A DNA stretch of 64,000 nt from Stropharia rugosoannulata (lineage: Eukaryota; Basidiomycota; Agaricomycetes; Agaricales; Strophariaceae), in contig JANCIK010000013.1 of NCBI GenBank assembly GCA_028532985.1, positions 186,001 through 250,000 of the forward strand, given 5' to 3'. Under the pieces are notes generated by a model. It was not told the DNA's origin, did no database searches, and worked only from the letters and a program-made list of their open reading frames with translations. Numbering within the stretch: the stretch's first letter is position 1; every line of letters starts with the position of its first letter. The translations under genes were made by a program, and so were the position numbers. Below are positions 25,788 through 37,451 of the stretch, one piece after another.

Positions 25788-28345
25788 CAGCTGCAGGGCG
25801 TCTGGTAAGCACGCCAGGACGATCCCAACGTCCTGGCGTGCGTGACATAAGGGTGGGCGGGGCACAAGGGGCGGGTACGGCGGGTGTCCAGTGAGCACGC
25901 CAGGACGTTAGGAACGTCCTGGCGTGCTCGCTGTACGGGTGGGCAGGGCGCGAGGAACAACACAGACGCCCTGCAGGCGGTCCGCGCCGCTGCAGAGCGT
26001 CTGGTACGCATGCCAGGACGTTCTGAACGTCCTGTCATGCGTGGTGTACGGGTGGGCGGGGAAGGGGACGGGCACGGCGGGCGCATACGCCCTGCAGCCG
26101 CATGCAGCCGCTGCAGGGCGTGTGGCACGCATGCCAGGACACGAGGGCGTGCCCTGGCATGCGTGATGTATGGGTGGGCGGGACTGGAGGGCGGGCACGA
26201 AGGGGCGGGGCGGGCACGGAGGCGGGCGGGCAGGTCGGGCGCAGACGCCCTGCTGCTGCATGCCGGTGCAGCAGGGCGTCTTGTAAGCACGCCAGGACGT
26301 TCCCAACGTCCTGGCGTGCGTGATCTCCGGGTGGGCGGGGCTGGAGGGGCAGGGCTGGGCTGGAGGGGCACGGCGGGCACGGCGGGCGCAGACGCCGTGC
26401 AGCCGCATGTAGCAGCTGCAGGGTGTCTGGTGAGCACGCCAGGACGTTGGGAACGTCCTGGGGTGCGTAATCTCCGGGTGGGCGGGCACGGAGGCGGGAG
26501 GGCAGGGCGGACGCAGACGCCCTGCCGCCGCATGCAGCCGCTGCAGGGCGTGTGGCACGCACGCCAGGACACGAGAAGCGTGCCCTGGCATGCGTGATGT
26601 ATGGGCGGGAACGGAGGCGGGCGGGCATGCAGACGCCCTGCTGCTGCATGATGCTGTGGCAGCAGGGCGTCTTGTAAGCACGCCAGGACGTTCCCAACAT
26701 CCTGGCGTGCGTGATCTCCGGGTGGGCGGGGCTGGAGGGGCGGGCACGGAGGCGGACGGGCAGGGCGGGCGCAGACGCCCTGCTGCTGCATGCCGGTGCA
26801 GCAGGGCGTCTTGTAAGCACGCCAGGACGTTGGGAACGTCCTGGGGTGCGTGATCTCCGGGTGGGCGGGGCTGGAGGGGCACGGCGGGCGCAGACGCCAT
26901 GCAGCCGCATGTAGCAGCTGCATGGCGTCTGGTAAGCACGCCAGGACGTTGTCCTGGGGTGCGTAATCTCCGGGTGGGCGGGCACGGAGGCGGGCGGGCA
27001 GGGCGGACGCAGACGCCCTGCAGCCGCATGCAGCCGCTGCAGGGCGTGTGGCACGCATGCCAGGACACGAGAGCGTGCCCTGGCATGCGTGATGTATAGG
27101 CGGGCACGGAGGCGGGCGGGCAGGGCGGGCGCAAACGCCCTGCTGCTGCATGCCGCTGCAGCGGGGCGTCCGGTAAGCACGCCAGGACGTTCCCAACGTC
27201 CTGGCGTGCGTGATTTCCGGGTGGGCGGGGCTGGAGGGGCGGGCACAGCGGGCGCATACGCCCTGCAGCCGCATGCAGCCGCTGCAGGGCGTGTGGCACG
27301 CATGCCAGGACACGAGGGCGTGCCCTGGCATGCGTGATGTATTGGTGGGCGGGAATGGAGGGCGGGCACGAAGGGGCGGGGCGGGCACGGAGGGGGGCAC
27401 GGCGGGCGCATACGCCTTGCAGCCGCACGTAGCAGCTGCAGGGCGTGTAATGGTGGGCGGGGCTGGAGGGGGGCACGGAGGGGCGGGGCGGGCACGGAGG
27501 CGGGCGGGCAGGTCGGGCGTGTGGCACGCATGCCAGGACACGAGAGCGTGGCCTGGCATGCGCGATGTACGGGTGGGCGGGGCTGGAGGACGGGCACGGA
27601 GGGGCGGGACGGACACGGAGGGGGGCACGGCGGGCGCATACGCATTGCAGCCGCACGTAGCAGCTGCAGGGCGTCTGGTAAGCACGCCAGGACGATCCCA
27701 ACGTCCTGGCGTGCGTGACATAAGGGTGGGTGGGGCACAAGGGGCGGGTACGGCGGGTGTCCAGTGAGCACGCCAGGACGTTCCTAACGTCCTGGCGTGC
27801 TCGCTGTACGGGTGGGCGGGGCGCGAGGAACAGCACAGACGCCCTGCAGGCGGTCCGAGCCGCTGCAGAGCGTCTGGTACGCATGCCAGGACGTTCTGAA
27901 CGTCCTGTCATGCGTGGTGTACGGGTGGGCGGGGAAGGGGACGGGCACGGCGGGCGCATACGCCCTGCAGCCGCATACAGCCGCTGCAGGGCGTGTGGCA
28001 CGCATGCCAGGACGCGAGGGCGTATCCTGGCATGCGTGACGTACGGGTGGGCAGGGCTAGAGGGGCAGGGTGGGCACGGAGGCGGGCACGGCGGGCGTCC
28101 AGTAAGTACGCCAGGACGTTCCCAACGTCCTGGCGTGCGTGATTTGCAGGTGGCGGGGCTCCAGGGGCGGGCATGGAGGTGGGCGTCCAGTAAGTACGGG
28201 TGGGCAGGGCGCGAAGAACAGTGCAGACGCCCTGCAGGCAGTCCGCGCCGCTGCAGGGCATCTGGAAGGCATGCCAGGACGCGAAGACCTGTCCTGACAT
28301 GCGTTATGTACGGATGGGCGGGGAAGGAAGCGGGCATCGCGCACG
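25788..28345 (+). repeat. GC-rich double-hairpin array, main part
   Basis: About twenty units of 85-160 bp. Each has hairpin A (best form GCACGCCAGGACGTT, 3-nt loop CCC, then the exact complement) and usually hairpin B (GACGCCCTGCTGC...GCAGCAGGGCGTC), joined by a spacer with many runs of three or more G on the plus strand. Hairpin A lies near 25810, 25897, 26010, 26130, 26287, 26435, 26560, 26677, 26817, 26937, 27055, 27177, 27300, 27530, 27684, 27770, 27885, 28004, 28109 and 28267. A higher-order copy exists: 25788-26185 matches 27661-28058 (offset 1873). Long open frames cross it on both strands only because the repeats lack stop codons. Confidence 0.93.
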
Positions 28346-28612
28346 AAGCGCGTCGGTTATGTAGACCAGGATGCGTAAATCATTTTCAATATCGCGGTTT
28401 GCAAGGTTAAATAAAATTCTTTTGGAAAATACGAATGCGCCCACTGATGGGCATCTGACTTGTAGTGCTTTCTTGATCCAAAAAGGGTATTGGTTGATCG
28501 TCTTCCGAATTCATGGCGGAGCTCCAGGAGGAAAAGTCATTTCCAAAGGATGGGGAATTAGTCAAACTAGACCAAAGTTAATATCATTCATAAACAAGAT
28601 ACACAAACACGT

Positions 28613-29346
28613 CTGGCTGAGGCCTGTCTATAGCCCGCCGTTCCCTTTGCAAAGGTTTCCTGCGCTTACGACTGGACTCAGCAATCATTTCAATCTGCAG
28701 ATCACCCCTAGTGCACTTTGTGGTATACAGCCGGTTAGAGAGCAATCTTTGGCCTAATACATGTGCTCTTACCTGCCACCAGCTCCAAATATGATTTTAA
28801 TTCATCTTTCGACGTGTAATCGCATTAGCGACTTCGTAAGACCGCCACTTTCTTGACGCCAATTCCAAGCGTTTGTCGCGTCGTTTAGACAGTTCTTTTT
28901 GAAGGTGCTGGAGCTCGGGATGGGGACCTGTAAAACATACAATCAAAGACAATACAAGGAATGACAGAAAAAGATATACCGTTTTGGGCATGTGTCTTTT
29001 CCCAAGCCTGTGTTTCCATCTTTTCCACATAAATTCGGCCCCGTAGAAGGGCAATTTTGAGCTCAATAGTGGCAAGTACGTCCAATGCCTCTGCACGGTG
29101 AGCAGGTTGCAAGTCCCTTTCGTTATCTTCGACATCGACATCAAAATCTGCTTCGGGTGAAGCACGGTGTTCGTCGTCGTTATCAGCGTCTTCGCCTTCT
29201 TCATTTTTATGCTCGACTTCGACTTCAGCAACTTCAAGCTCGTTGTCCTGGTCAGCATCATGCTCTGGGTCTTCTTCGCCATCTCGCTCAGGTGCATCGT
29301 CGTCTGCTTCCACAATGTCCTCATCTACATCATGCAGACTTGTCAA
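28613..29346 (-). pseudogene. Sds3/Dep1-like (Rpd3 deacetylase complex) gene, disrupted
   Basis: The minus strand encodes an Asp/Glu-rich N-terminus followed by the Sds3-like core: IELKIALLRGRIYVEKME, then after an intron (about 28930-28983) PELQHLQKELSKRRDKRLEL and VANAITRRKMN. Sds3 family proteins scaffold Rpd3/Sin3 histone deacetylase complexes. A TAA at 28797 falls in the middle of the conserved string: right after it the same frame reads NHIWSWWQ. Further on, IEMIAESSRKRRKPLQRERR and RPQP, also typical of the family, lie at 28613-28700. Family members normally continue past this point, so this is a nonsense-bearing copy. Whether 28720-28783 is an intron is unclear, since removing it shifts the frame. 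The copy sits at the edge of the hairpin array. Confidence 0.65.
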
Positions 29347-29463
29347 TCTTCAGGTCAAACAGGGCGGGTGGAGCCTTCTTGGTTGGATAATAGACCTTCG
29401 ACTTTCCATTTGTTGCAACAGATGGGACTTTCTTTTAATGCTAAGCCTAAATCAGGACTCGTC

Positions 29464-29757
29464 GTCGTCGGTTATCGGGCCAACAACGCTGAAGGGAACA
29501 TAGGATTCAGCGAACAAATGACTGTGCAGTGACGGCCGCATCACCTTCAACTTTCTTTCAGGTGGATTTACCCAGCCTTCCCCAGCATTTGTCTTGATGG
29601 GATCGTGAGTATCTGTGATGTATATCTCGTCAGTGAATTCCTCAACGAAAAGAAGGTCACCCTACTAAGATCATATACTTACTGTCGAATGCAAGTTAAA
29701 GGCTGGACGGTGCACACCGCTTGCCGGCGGCCCCGCCAGATCCTGATCGCTTAGTCA
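29464..29757 (-). CDS. Unrecognised exon fragment
   Basis: A minus-strand frame from about 29740 down to a stop at 29464 reads like real coding sequence: DLAGPPASGVHRPAF, then GDLLFVEEFTDEIYITDTHD, GWVNPPERKLKVMRPSLHSH and YVPFSVVGPITDDDES before the stop. The joint near 29670-29687 would need an 18-nt gap or a frameshift, so it may be broken. I do not recognise it. It precedes the Sds3-like pseudogene on the same strand and may be part of the same damaged locus. Confidence 0.35.
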
Positions 29758-29767
29758 TATCATTTCC

Positions 29768-29868
29768 AGCTAGGAGCTGACTAATATGATGTCCAGACAG
29801 GAGCTGACTAATATGATATCCAGACAGGAGCTGACTAATATGATATCCAGACAGGAGCTGACTAATAG
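29768..29868 (+). repeat. 27-bp tandem repeat, nearly four copies
   Basis: GGAGCTGACTAATATGAT followed by a short TCCAGACA-type link, repeated at 27-bp steps with one or two substitutions. It lies in the gap before the Spt5-like gene. Confidence 0.85.
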
Positions 29869-30079
29869 CGGCATGTGACGAAAACAGACTAACCTTAGAG
29901 TGCTGGCCTACATCTTGTTTGTGGAGATATGTTTAGCCTTTGTCTACTCTTCCCCCGTGCCACATACTGCTTATACTTAGATCGTGCAAGAGCGCCTACC
30001 TATTTATATTTATCCCATGTCGGACCTCGGGGTAGCTTAGCGTAGATATTGTATTGAAATAGAGGACAGAACTGACGCC

Positions 30080-32401
30080 AGTCCATAGAGATTTTTCGAT
30101 CTCGAGGCTGTTGATGCGGAAGGGTCAGACTCGGAGCCTGAAGATTCCGGTTGTGAAGAACCTGGACTTGACAGGAGGTTCTCTGAAGGCGAGTAAAGTC
30201 TCGCGCACCCGAGAATTATCTGCGGCATATGCTGACGTTCTTATTCTGTAGCTGACGGTCCTGTTTCCGGTGAAGCTGTGGAACATCAGGCCGTCCTACA
30301 TCAAAATCTTGCGAGGGACGACGAAGAAAGAGATCAGGGGATATGGCAACAATTTTTAAACCATATTCAGGAAAGGGTAGATGAAGAAAGAGACCAAGTA
30401 CTTTTACGCCGTGCTAACGAACAAACACAATCGGAACGCGAGTGTCAACGTGCGGAACTTCCGGACGAAGAAGCAGAGATCAACGCCTGGCGAATCGAAG
30501 CTTGGCCGTTTCTTCAGGAGGATATCTTTGAAGACCTTGAACCTGCTGTACGAGCCGAGATCAAGAAGAGGTCTCTAGGTATCTCCCGTTACTACCACAC
30601 AGACTGGCCATGGGCGAAAGTGAGGGGAAAACAGAAAAAATGGCGCTGCTATGCTGACGACACTGGGCTCCTGACCAAGATCGACGACAAAACGTATCTT
30701 GCAGTCATACCAAGAATCCCCGTGGACGATGGAGGTCCATCACGGCCACCCCAAGCACTCGCGAGTCGAAGGAGTCTGGGCATACAGAAAATTCCAAAAG
30801 CTGGGCCAAGTGGGACGTATATCTGGCGTAAACGGATGTACTCTGCCGAAGGGTGTCTGCTAGTCCATTTGGACGAGATCTCTGTTCTCCCACTTCTGGA
30901 ACCTCTTCCATCCTCTTCAGAGTTGCGAATATTTAAATCAACGTCACTACTATCTAATGCAGTATCCGAAAGAACCGAACGACGCATGGAACAGTTGCGT
31001 TTAAAAATCGGGGACAAATTGAAAGTTACATCAGGGCCATACTACGGTTCTGTTGGGGAGGTCCGAGGAGTTGATGAAAATGTGGTTTCTGTATATCTCC
31101 CCTCCCTAAATCTTGTGGAGGAGATGGCCATCGATACTATGCGGGCAATGTATTCCGTTGGAGACCAAGTCAGAGTGTTTGACGGTGAATACAAGGACTT
31201 AGTAGGTTGGATCGTCGGATTTGTCGGTAATAATTTGTGTATCGTGGATGCACAAGTATCTAAAGAGGTATTGCTAGCTGCTTTTAGTTTAATGTATGAG
31301 ATACATTACTTACAGCCAAACGTATTTACAGGTCAATGTGCCTCAGTCAGACGTAGAATTCTACAACGCGGACTACAACAACGCTCAGCAATCCCATATT
31401 CCAAGCCAAGTGAAATGGGGCAAACTAGGGGAGAAAAACCCCAACGATGTTTTCAACTCAAAGCGCGTTGTGGTAATCGGACACCAAGTACTGAAAGGTT
31501 ATGAAGGTACCATCAAGTCAACGACCCCAGACGGGTACGCATTCGTTCAGTTGGACAGTCGAATCCAACAAACTATTAAAGTCGGTCTACGTAATTTGGC
31601 GTTTCAGTAAGTCTTTTCTTTCCTGTTATACATTTGAGGTGCGCATGTTTACATCTTCAAAGGTCAACGCAGGGTACATGCAGTCATATGTTGATGGATG
31701 GCAAGTTTTTCGACGTTAACCATATCCCCAAGCTATCGCCCTCTTCTTCTTCTTCGTTTTTTGAGCCGACGCCAGGATGGGACTCTTGCCAACCAACAAA
31801 CGACTTGAGCCCTGCGTGGGATCCTTCTTCTGAGACCCCTGCTTGGACCCCCCCACATTTATCTGCTTTATCTTGCTTACATTTTTCTCCTCTGTCCTCA
31901 TCCTCTATGCGTCCCGTTCACGTTCACCCCCCCTCTCCCATAAACCCCCCGCCTTCCGTAGACGATCCTCCCCCCGCTGGCTCCCCGCCTCCCGTTGACT
32001 GCCCTCCTCCCGCAGACTCACCGCGTCCCGTTCATTGGCTGGACGATCCCTGTTTGCATAATTTGAGACTCAAGTTGAAGGTAAATGATTCTTCGATTCA
32101 GAGTCCGTACGTCGAATTCCTTGGAGTGGATAACGACCTTGTCAAAGTGAGGGATAAGATGGGGTCAATGTTTGTTCCTCTAACATCGGTCAATCCCCTG
32201 CCACCAATGTCGGAAGGTGATCTCGTTACGCCTATTGTGGGCGCACTGCAAGGCACTCAATTGAGAGTTGTACGTATTGAACAAGATGTTTGTGTGTTGC
32301 GAAAGTTGGGGGTTCATAGGCCAAGCAAGAAAAACCCAGATATACAATTTGCCACCTCCGACGTCGTACAGGCTTACCCAATTATTCGACATACTAGGTA
32401 A
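30080..32401 (+). CDS. KOW-domain protein, Spt5-like
   Basis: Resembles the expanded Spt5-like genes of Agaricomycetes (Spt5 is a transcription elongation factor that binds RNA polymerase). An acidic exon (FFDLEAVDAEGSDSEPED) begins near 30092. The main exon then carries a Glu/Arg-rich helix and at least three KOW-like segments: KIGDKLKVTSGPYYGSVGEV, SVGDQVRVFDGEYKDLVGWI and RVVVIGHQVLKGYEGTIKS. After introns near 31270-31330 and 31609-31660, a Pro/Ser-rich linker (PPPADSPRP) precedes a last globular part ending PIIRHTR. The 5' end is unsettled: the obvious donor after SEGE near 30194 and the acceptor at 30251 give a frame conflict. The main frame has no ATG at its start, so an upstream exon is required. 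It is likely not the housekeeping Spt5, given its lack of a CTR-like tail. Confidence 0.65.
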
Positions 32402-32718
32402 TGGGACTTTTGAGAACATTGCATATGGAATGTAAACATAATTAGATGGAACTTGGGATAGATACATAGTACATCAGTGACAGTTCGTAATTAATCACTT
32501 GGAATCATACCTGCTCTGTGGCCGCATTAAATGTATTATTTTCTAGTCAATATATGATATACTGTCCCTTAATTGAGTCATTTCGGCTACTGTCGCAGCC
32601 GCGACAAGTTCAGCTATGGGTTTCATCAATATTTCTACAAACAGTGATGGTGTTCAACTGCTCATTATTCACTCCCATTTAGACATCGTTCACGATCTTC
32701 AATAGGTGGCATGTACTG
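32402..32718. other. Intergenic
   Basis: AT-rich gap between the Spt5-like gene and the Plavaka transposase, in tandem orientation; presumably the transposase promoter. No specific element recognised. Confidence 0.4.
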
Positions 32719-35700
32719 ATGGAGCAGCTTTTTTGTGTAGCAGGCTGCAACCGCACTTTCTCTTCAAATCATGGGCTATCTCGGCACAAGAAAAGCTGTG
32801 TTCATGTTCAACGCCTTCGGCATACTGCTAAAGACGCATGCAAGGCCAATCCGGATCGCGTGCGTAAATTTCTTAGCCATGTCCCAAAGCCATTGGACAG
32901 AAAACATCGATTACAGGTGTGTCGTGAGCAAGTGTCTTTTGAGATTTACTCTGCTGATTTGATATTCAGGCTGCTATTGAATCTACCAATCGAACATGCA
33001 TAGATTTCAGTTGAAAAGAGAATATTGATTTGGCGAATCATTCACAAACTGAAGCAAACGGTGACACTCCCGTGGATATGATAGCAGAGACGACAGACAA
33101 TGCAGATCAGGACGTCGAAATACTTCCAGCGCCCAATTTGACGAGAACAGGACGCCCTCGGCGTAATTACCGGCTTCCGCGTCGCTTCGAGGATTTTGTT
33201 CCAGAGGCGGCACTACCAATCGAATGTGAGCTTGAAGTTCGGCCCATCCGACGCGTTATGCTTATCGTGCGGGACCGACTGGTAACGGCCGCCAATTCCT
33301 TTGGGGTTTGGAGAGATTACCCTCGAAGACCGACAAGGGATCCCGATGTATTACTATCTCTTGAAGACTTGGCAGTAAATCCACCAACTGATCTGCCTTC
33401 TTTACACCCCAACATATCGGAGTCACCTCAGCCACCTAATTCGTTTTGGCCCTTTCCCAATGTAACAATCTATCGCGTCATGCAGTGGTTAAACAACGGC
33501 AATCATTCAAAATCTGAAGGCCAAATGAACGCATTTATTGAAAATGTTATACTTGCTCCAGATTTTGAGTGCTGTCATCTGGATGGCTTTAATGCCCATA
33601 CTGAAAATAAGCGCCTTGACGAAGCACTGATCAAGTCCTCCTTTCATGAACAATTTACAGAGAGCAAGGTTGATATACTTATCCCGTCTGGAGCGCAAGG
33701 AATCCCTCCCAAAGTTTTCTCTGTACCGGGGCTATTCCACCGCAAATTGATTACAGTGATATCCGATGCTTTTAATGACTCTCTGGCTCATTTACTCCAC
33801 TTCTCGCCCTTCAAATTATATCATACGTCCCCTATCACGGGAAAAGAGGAACGTATTTTCGGGGAAATCTACAACTCAGATGCTTTCCTAGATGAGCATG
33901 AAAGAGTTCAACGCCACTCAAAGCTTCCCCCGGACGATCTAAACTGCAAACGCGAGAAGATTGTAGCAGCTCTGATGTTCTCATCTGATGCTACTCATCT
34001 CACGAATTTTGGAAATGCTAAGGCCTGGCCGATATACCTTATGCTGGGTAATCTGTCTAAATACATCCGGGCAAAGCCCAATTCCGGGGCCATGTATCAT
34101 TTGGCATACATCCCATCAGTAAGGGCTATATCTGTATTTCTACATAGCGCACTCATTGATTATTGTTCAAGTTACCAGATTCCTTTCAAGATTTCGCAGC
34201 AACCTTCCATTGCAAATGGCGTACCCAAAAGCAGACAATCATGGCTCATTGTCGACGTGAGCTTATGCAAGCAGTGTGGAATATTATTCTAGATAATGAT
34301 TTCATCAATGCGTATACGTATGGAATTGTTGTGGTATGTATTGACGGAGTCGAGTGCAGAGTTTATCCCAGAATATTCACTTACTCAGCGGATTATCCTG
34401 AAAAGTTCGTGTAGTACCACCTTCTCATACTTTTACCCTTCTAACCTGTCGTTTCAGGGTTCTTCTAGCCACCGTTCGAGATAATGGGCTTTTTCCATGC
34501 CCTCGATGCCTCGTAGACAAATCAGCTCTGGATAAACTTGGATGTCCTGAAGAAGTGGCTACTCGCAACCTCTCGGCTCGTCTTCCTTCTACCAACGTCG
34601 TCAAACAAGCGCGAAAGCTCATTTATAGAGATGGAAAAGCAATCAATGGCAGTGCTGTAGAGGCGTTACTGAAAAATATGTCCGGTATCCCAACAGTAGT
34701 AAGTTTAGATCACTCCCTGTGTTATACATATTAACATTATTGTAGAATGCCTTTGCTGATCGGTTAGGACCTGATTTTCAACCATCGAAAATCCTGACTG
34801 TTGATCTACTACATGAGTTTGAACTAGGCATTTGGAAGGCCCTATTTATTCAGCTCATCTGCTTGCTTTATGCCGCTGGGAAAGGAAAGGAAACTCTAGT
34901 CAGCACGCTTGATTCAAGGTTTTTACATATATGCCCTGGTTTGATAGATTGCTCATCGCCTATATTTTATAGATATCGTCAAATCTCGACCTTTGGGTCT
35001 GGGACAATCCAGGCTTTTAGCCAAAACTCGTCTGAAATGAAAAAACTTGCTGCACGTGATTTTGAAGATTTATTGCAGGTATGAGAATTTGCAAAATACA
35101 CCAGTCTATTCCGGTTTATATATGCTTTTATCAGTGTGCAATTCCCGCATTCGATGGTCTTCTTCCTGAAGTTCACAATTGCCGCCTTATACAGCTGCTT
35201 TACCGTACAGCAGAGTGGCACGCCCTTGCTAAATTACGTATGCATACCGAATCGACGCTCATTCTGCTGGAAACTTTGACGGTGGAATTCGGGATACTCA
35301 TGCGGAACTTTCGGGATCTTACATGTTCCCAATTCGATACTGTAGAGCTCCCCCGCGAGGCTGAGGCCCGGAAGCGCCGTAATAACAACACGAATAGCAA
35401 TAAAGTCGCGGGACCTTCCCAAAGTCCCGTTGCTCAGGTGGCTTCTCATGTTCAAAATACAGATCATATTACGGAACCTACTGCTATTCCACATGGTAAG
35501 CGTCGCTATTGTGGAACATGTGCTTCGTATAGATAATACACATTCAATAGTTGCGTCTGTCCGCCGATCCAATGAACAACAACGTAAGACACTCAATTTG
35601 TCGACAATAAAATTTCATTTCCTTGGTGACTACGTTCAGCATATTCGTATGTGGGGTACAACCGATTCTTACTCGACACAATTGGTATTACTTCTGCTTC

Positions 35701-36994
35701 TTGTAGCAATACTCAACTTACATATTGAACACAGGGCGAGGTAGCACACCGTGTAGTAAAACGACTATATGGTCTTTCGAACAAGCGAAATGCCATTCAA
35801 CAGATCGGCAATAAGTATTGCCGTATACAAGCATTACTGCCAAAGGAGCGCCAGGAAATTGAAGAGGCCAGCAAGGTTTCCCTCAAAGACCACCACCACG
35901 TATCAACTTCTCGCAATAACCCCGTAAACCTGTATACATTTGTACTTGAAAATCCAAATGATCCAGCAAAGAAGGTCAATCCATATGATTACATATGTTC
36001 GTTTGTTAACAATCAATCGCTGTAGAACTTTATACCTTTATTAAAGGACCACCTACTGGGCCGGTTGCTTGGGAATGTCGGAGATGCAGAGAGCGATTTT
36101 ACACCACAGGATCGTCTCACCATCCGGATCAAGAATGAGACGTTATATCGTGTTTGCACTGCGCAAATCAATTACACCACGTATGATATGAGGAGGGCCT
36201 ACGATACCATTAATCCTCGTACTCAACCCTTCGTCATGGTCGCATCATCCGAGTCTGGACCGAACTGCCACCCCTTCTGGTACGCCGCTGTCCTGGGTAT
36301 ATTTCATGCAGATGTTCAGCACATTGGCAAGCATTCTAATAATCATGGCATCCACCGAATGGAATTTTTTTGGGTGCGGTGGCTTAGTGTAGTTCCTGAC
36401 TATTCCTTTGGGCGGAAACAAGCACGTATGCCAAAAGTCAGTTTTGTGCCAGAATCAGACGAACATGCATTCGGTTTTCTGGACCCTTCTCTCGTATTGC
36501 GAGGATGCCACCTTATGCCAGTCTTTGAAGACAGAAGAGCATCTAACCAGCCATCCACCATCCCGAGCACCACTGAAACAAGGAGACCTGGCGAACAGAA
36601 TGGCTGGACGTCATATTACGTTGGAATGTAAGCTCCTATTGCTATCCTTTTAAAGCTTGGGTTCATAGCTTACGCACTGTCTAGATTTGTTGATCGTGAT
36701 ATGTTCATGAGGTTTTTAGGATACGGAATTGGCCACCGGGGTCAAACCAATTCATTCGAATCTTTCCGTGAAGAATTTGAACATTTCATGGAGTCTGACT
36801 CATTTGACGCTTCAAATATTGAACAAGTCACTGTGCAACGACATAATATGCAACAAGCAGTACCGCTACTTGGTGTTAACGATGACGATCATGCTGGCGA
36901 TGATGAAGACGACAACGACTATTACCAAGACCAATTTGCTGTAGATTCTGACATGCAATCTGATGATGAACACGATTTTGGGATGGAATTGTGA
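32719..36994 (+). CDS. Plavaka-type transposase
   Basis: Transposase-like protein of the Plavaka group (CACTA-related DNA transposons of basidiomycetes). An N-terminal zinc-finger-like segment (CVAGCNRTFSSNHGLSRH) starts at 32719. Many exons follow. Recognisable strings are FSSDATHLTNFGNAKAWPIY, YSADYPEK joined to VLLATVRDNGLFPCPRCL, TVDLLHEFELGIWKALF, SSEMKKLAARDFEDLLQ joined to CAIPAFDGLLPE, TAEWHALAKLRMHTE, YCRIQALLPKERQEIEEA and, near the end, FVDRDMFMRFLGYGIGH. An acidic tail closes at the TGA at 36992. No in-frame stop within recognisable exons was seen, so it may be intact at ~1,200 residues. Exon 2 start (about 33000-33030) is uncertain. It lies between the Spt5-like and coiled-coil genes in the same direction. 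Element ends (TIRs) were not found by eye. Confidence 0.85.
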
Positions 36995-37451
36995 CATGGC
37001 AAAAGCTGTTTTGACACAGGTTTCAATTACTATGTTAGTAAGTTTTATTTATCATTGGAATAGCTTCGGATCCCGGCCTCTCGCTTTTGGTTTGTGAAAT
37101 GTCTAATGCTGAACTGACTTCAAGCAATTTCTACTAGGTCAACCTTGCTACGTCCTGACTACTCCTTCAACTGCACATTAACCCTAAACTGCATCGCTTC
37201 ATAACACAAGTTCAAGTTAGCCTTGTGTCTTCCCACGTACTATTGCCTACACTCCATAACGCACTCATCCTTCAATGACATGTCAATAGCGGAGATGATG
37301 GGAACATATGTTTAAGATGCCACGCTATATATTTAGTTCTTGAGCCGTGACTCCTTGAAAATCAAAAGTAGACACACTGGCAGACAAGATTCTCATCGCT
37401 TATCGTCCAGCTGTACCACAACCATCCCCACTCCATCCCCACTTGATCTCA
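36995..37451. other. Intergenic
   Basis: Contains 3' flank of the transposase and the likely promoter of the next gene; CTATATATTT at about 37324-37333 is a TATA-like element roughly 120 bp before the ATG at 37452. Confidence 0.4.

Noticed and set aside
25559..28337. Open frames of 578, 720 and 809 codons on the minus strand, and frames above 180 codons on the plus strand
   Set aside because: They overlap each other in several frames and run along the hairpin array. The proteins are Pro/Arg/Ala or Gly-rich translations of tandem DNA repeats with no domain; lack of stops follows from base composition and unit length.
25788..28345. CRISPR-like array
   Set aside because: Regular repeats exist, but spacers are themselves repeated, units are long and palindromic, and the genome is a fungus with spliceosomal introns.
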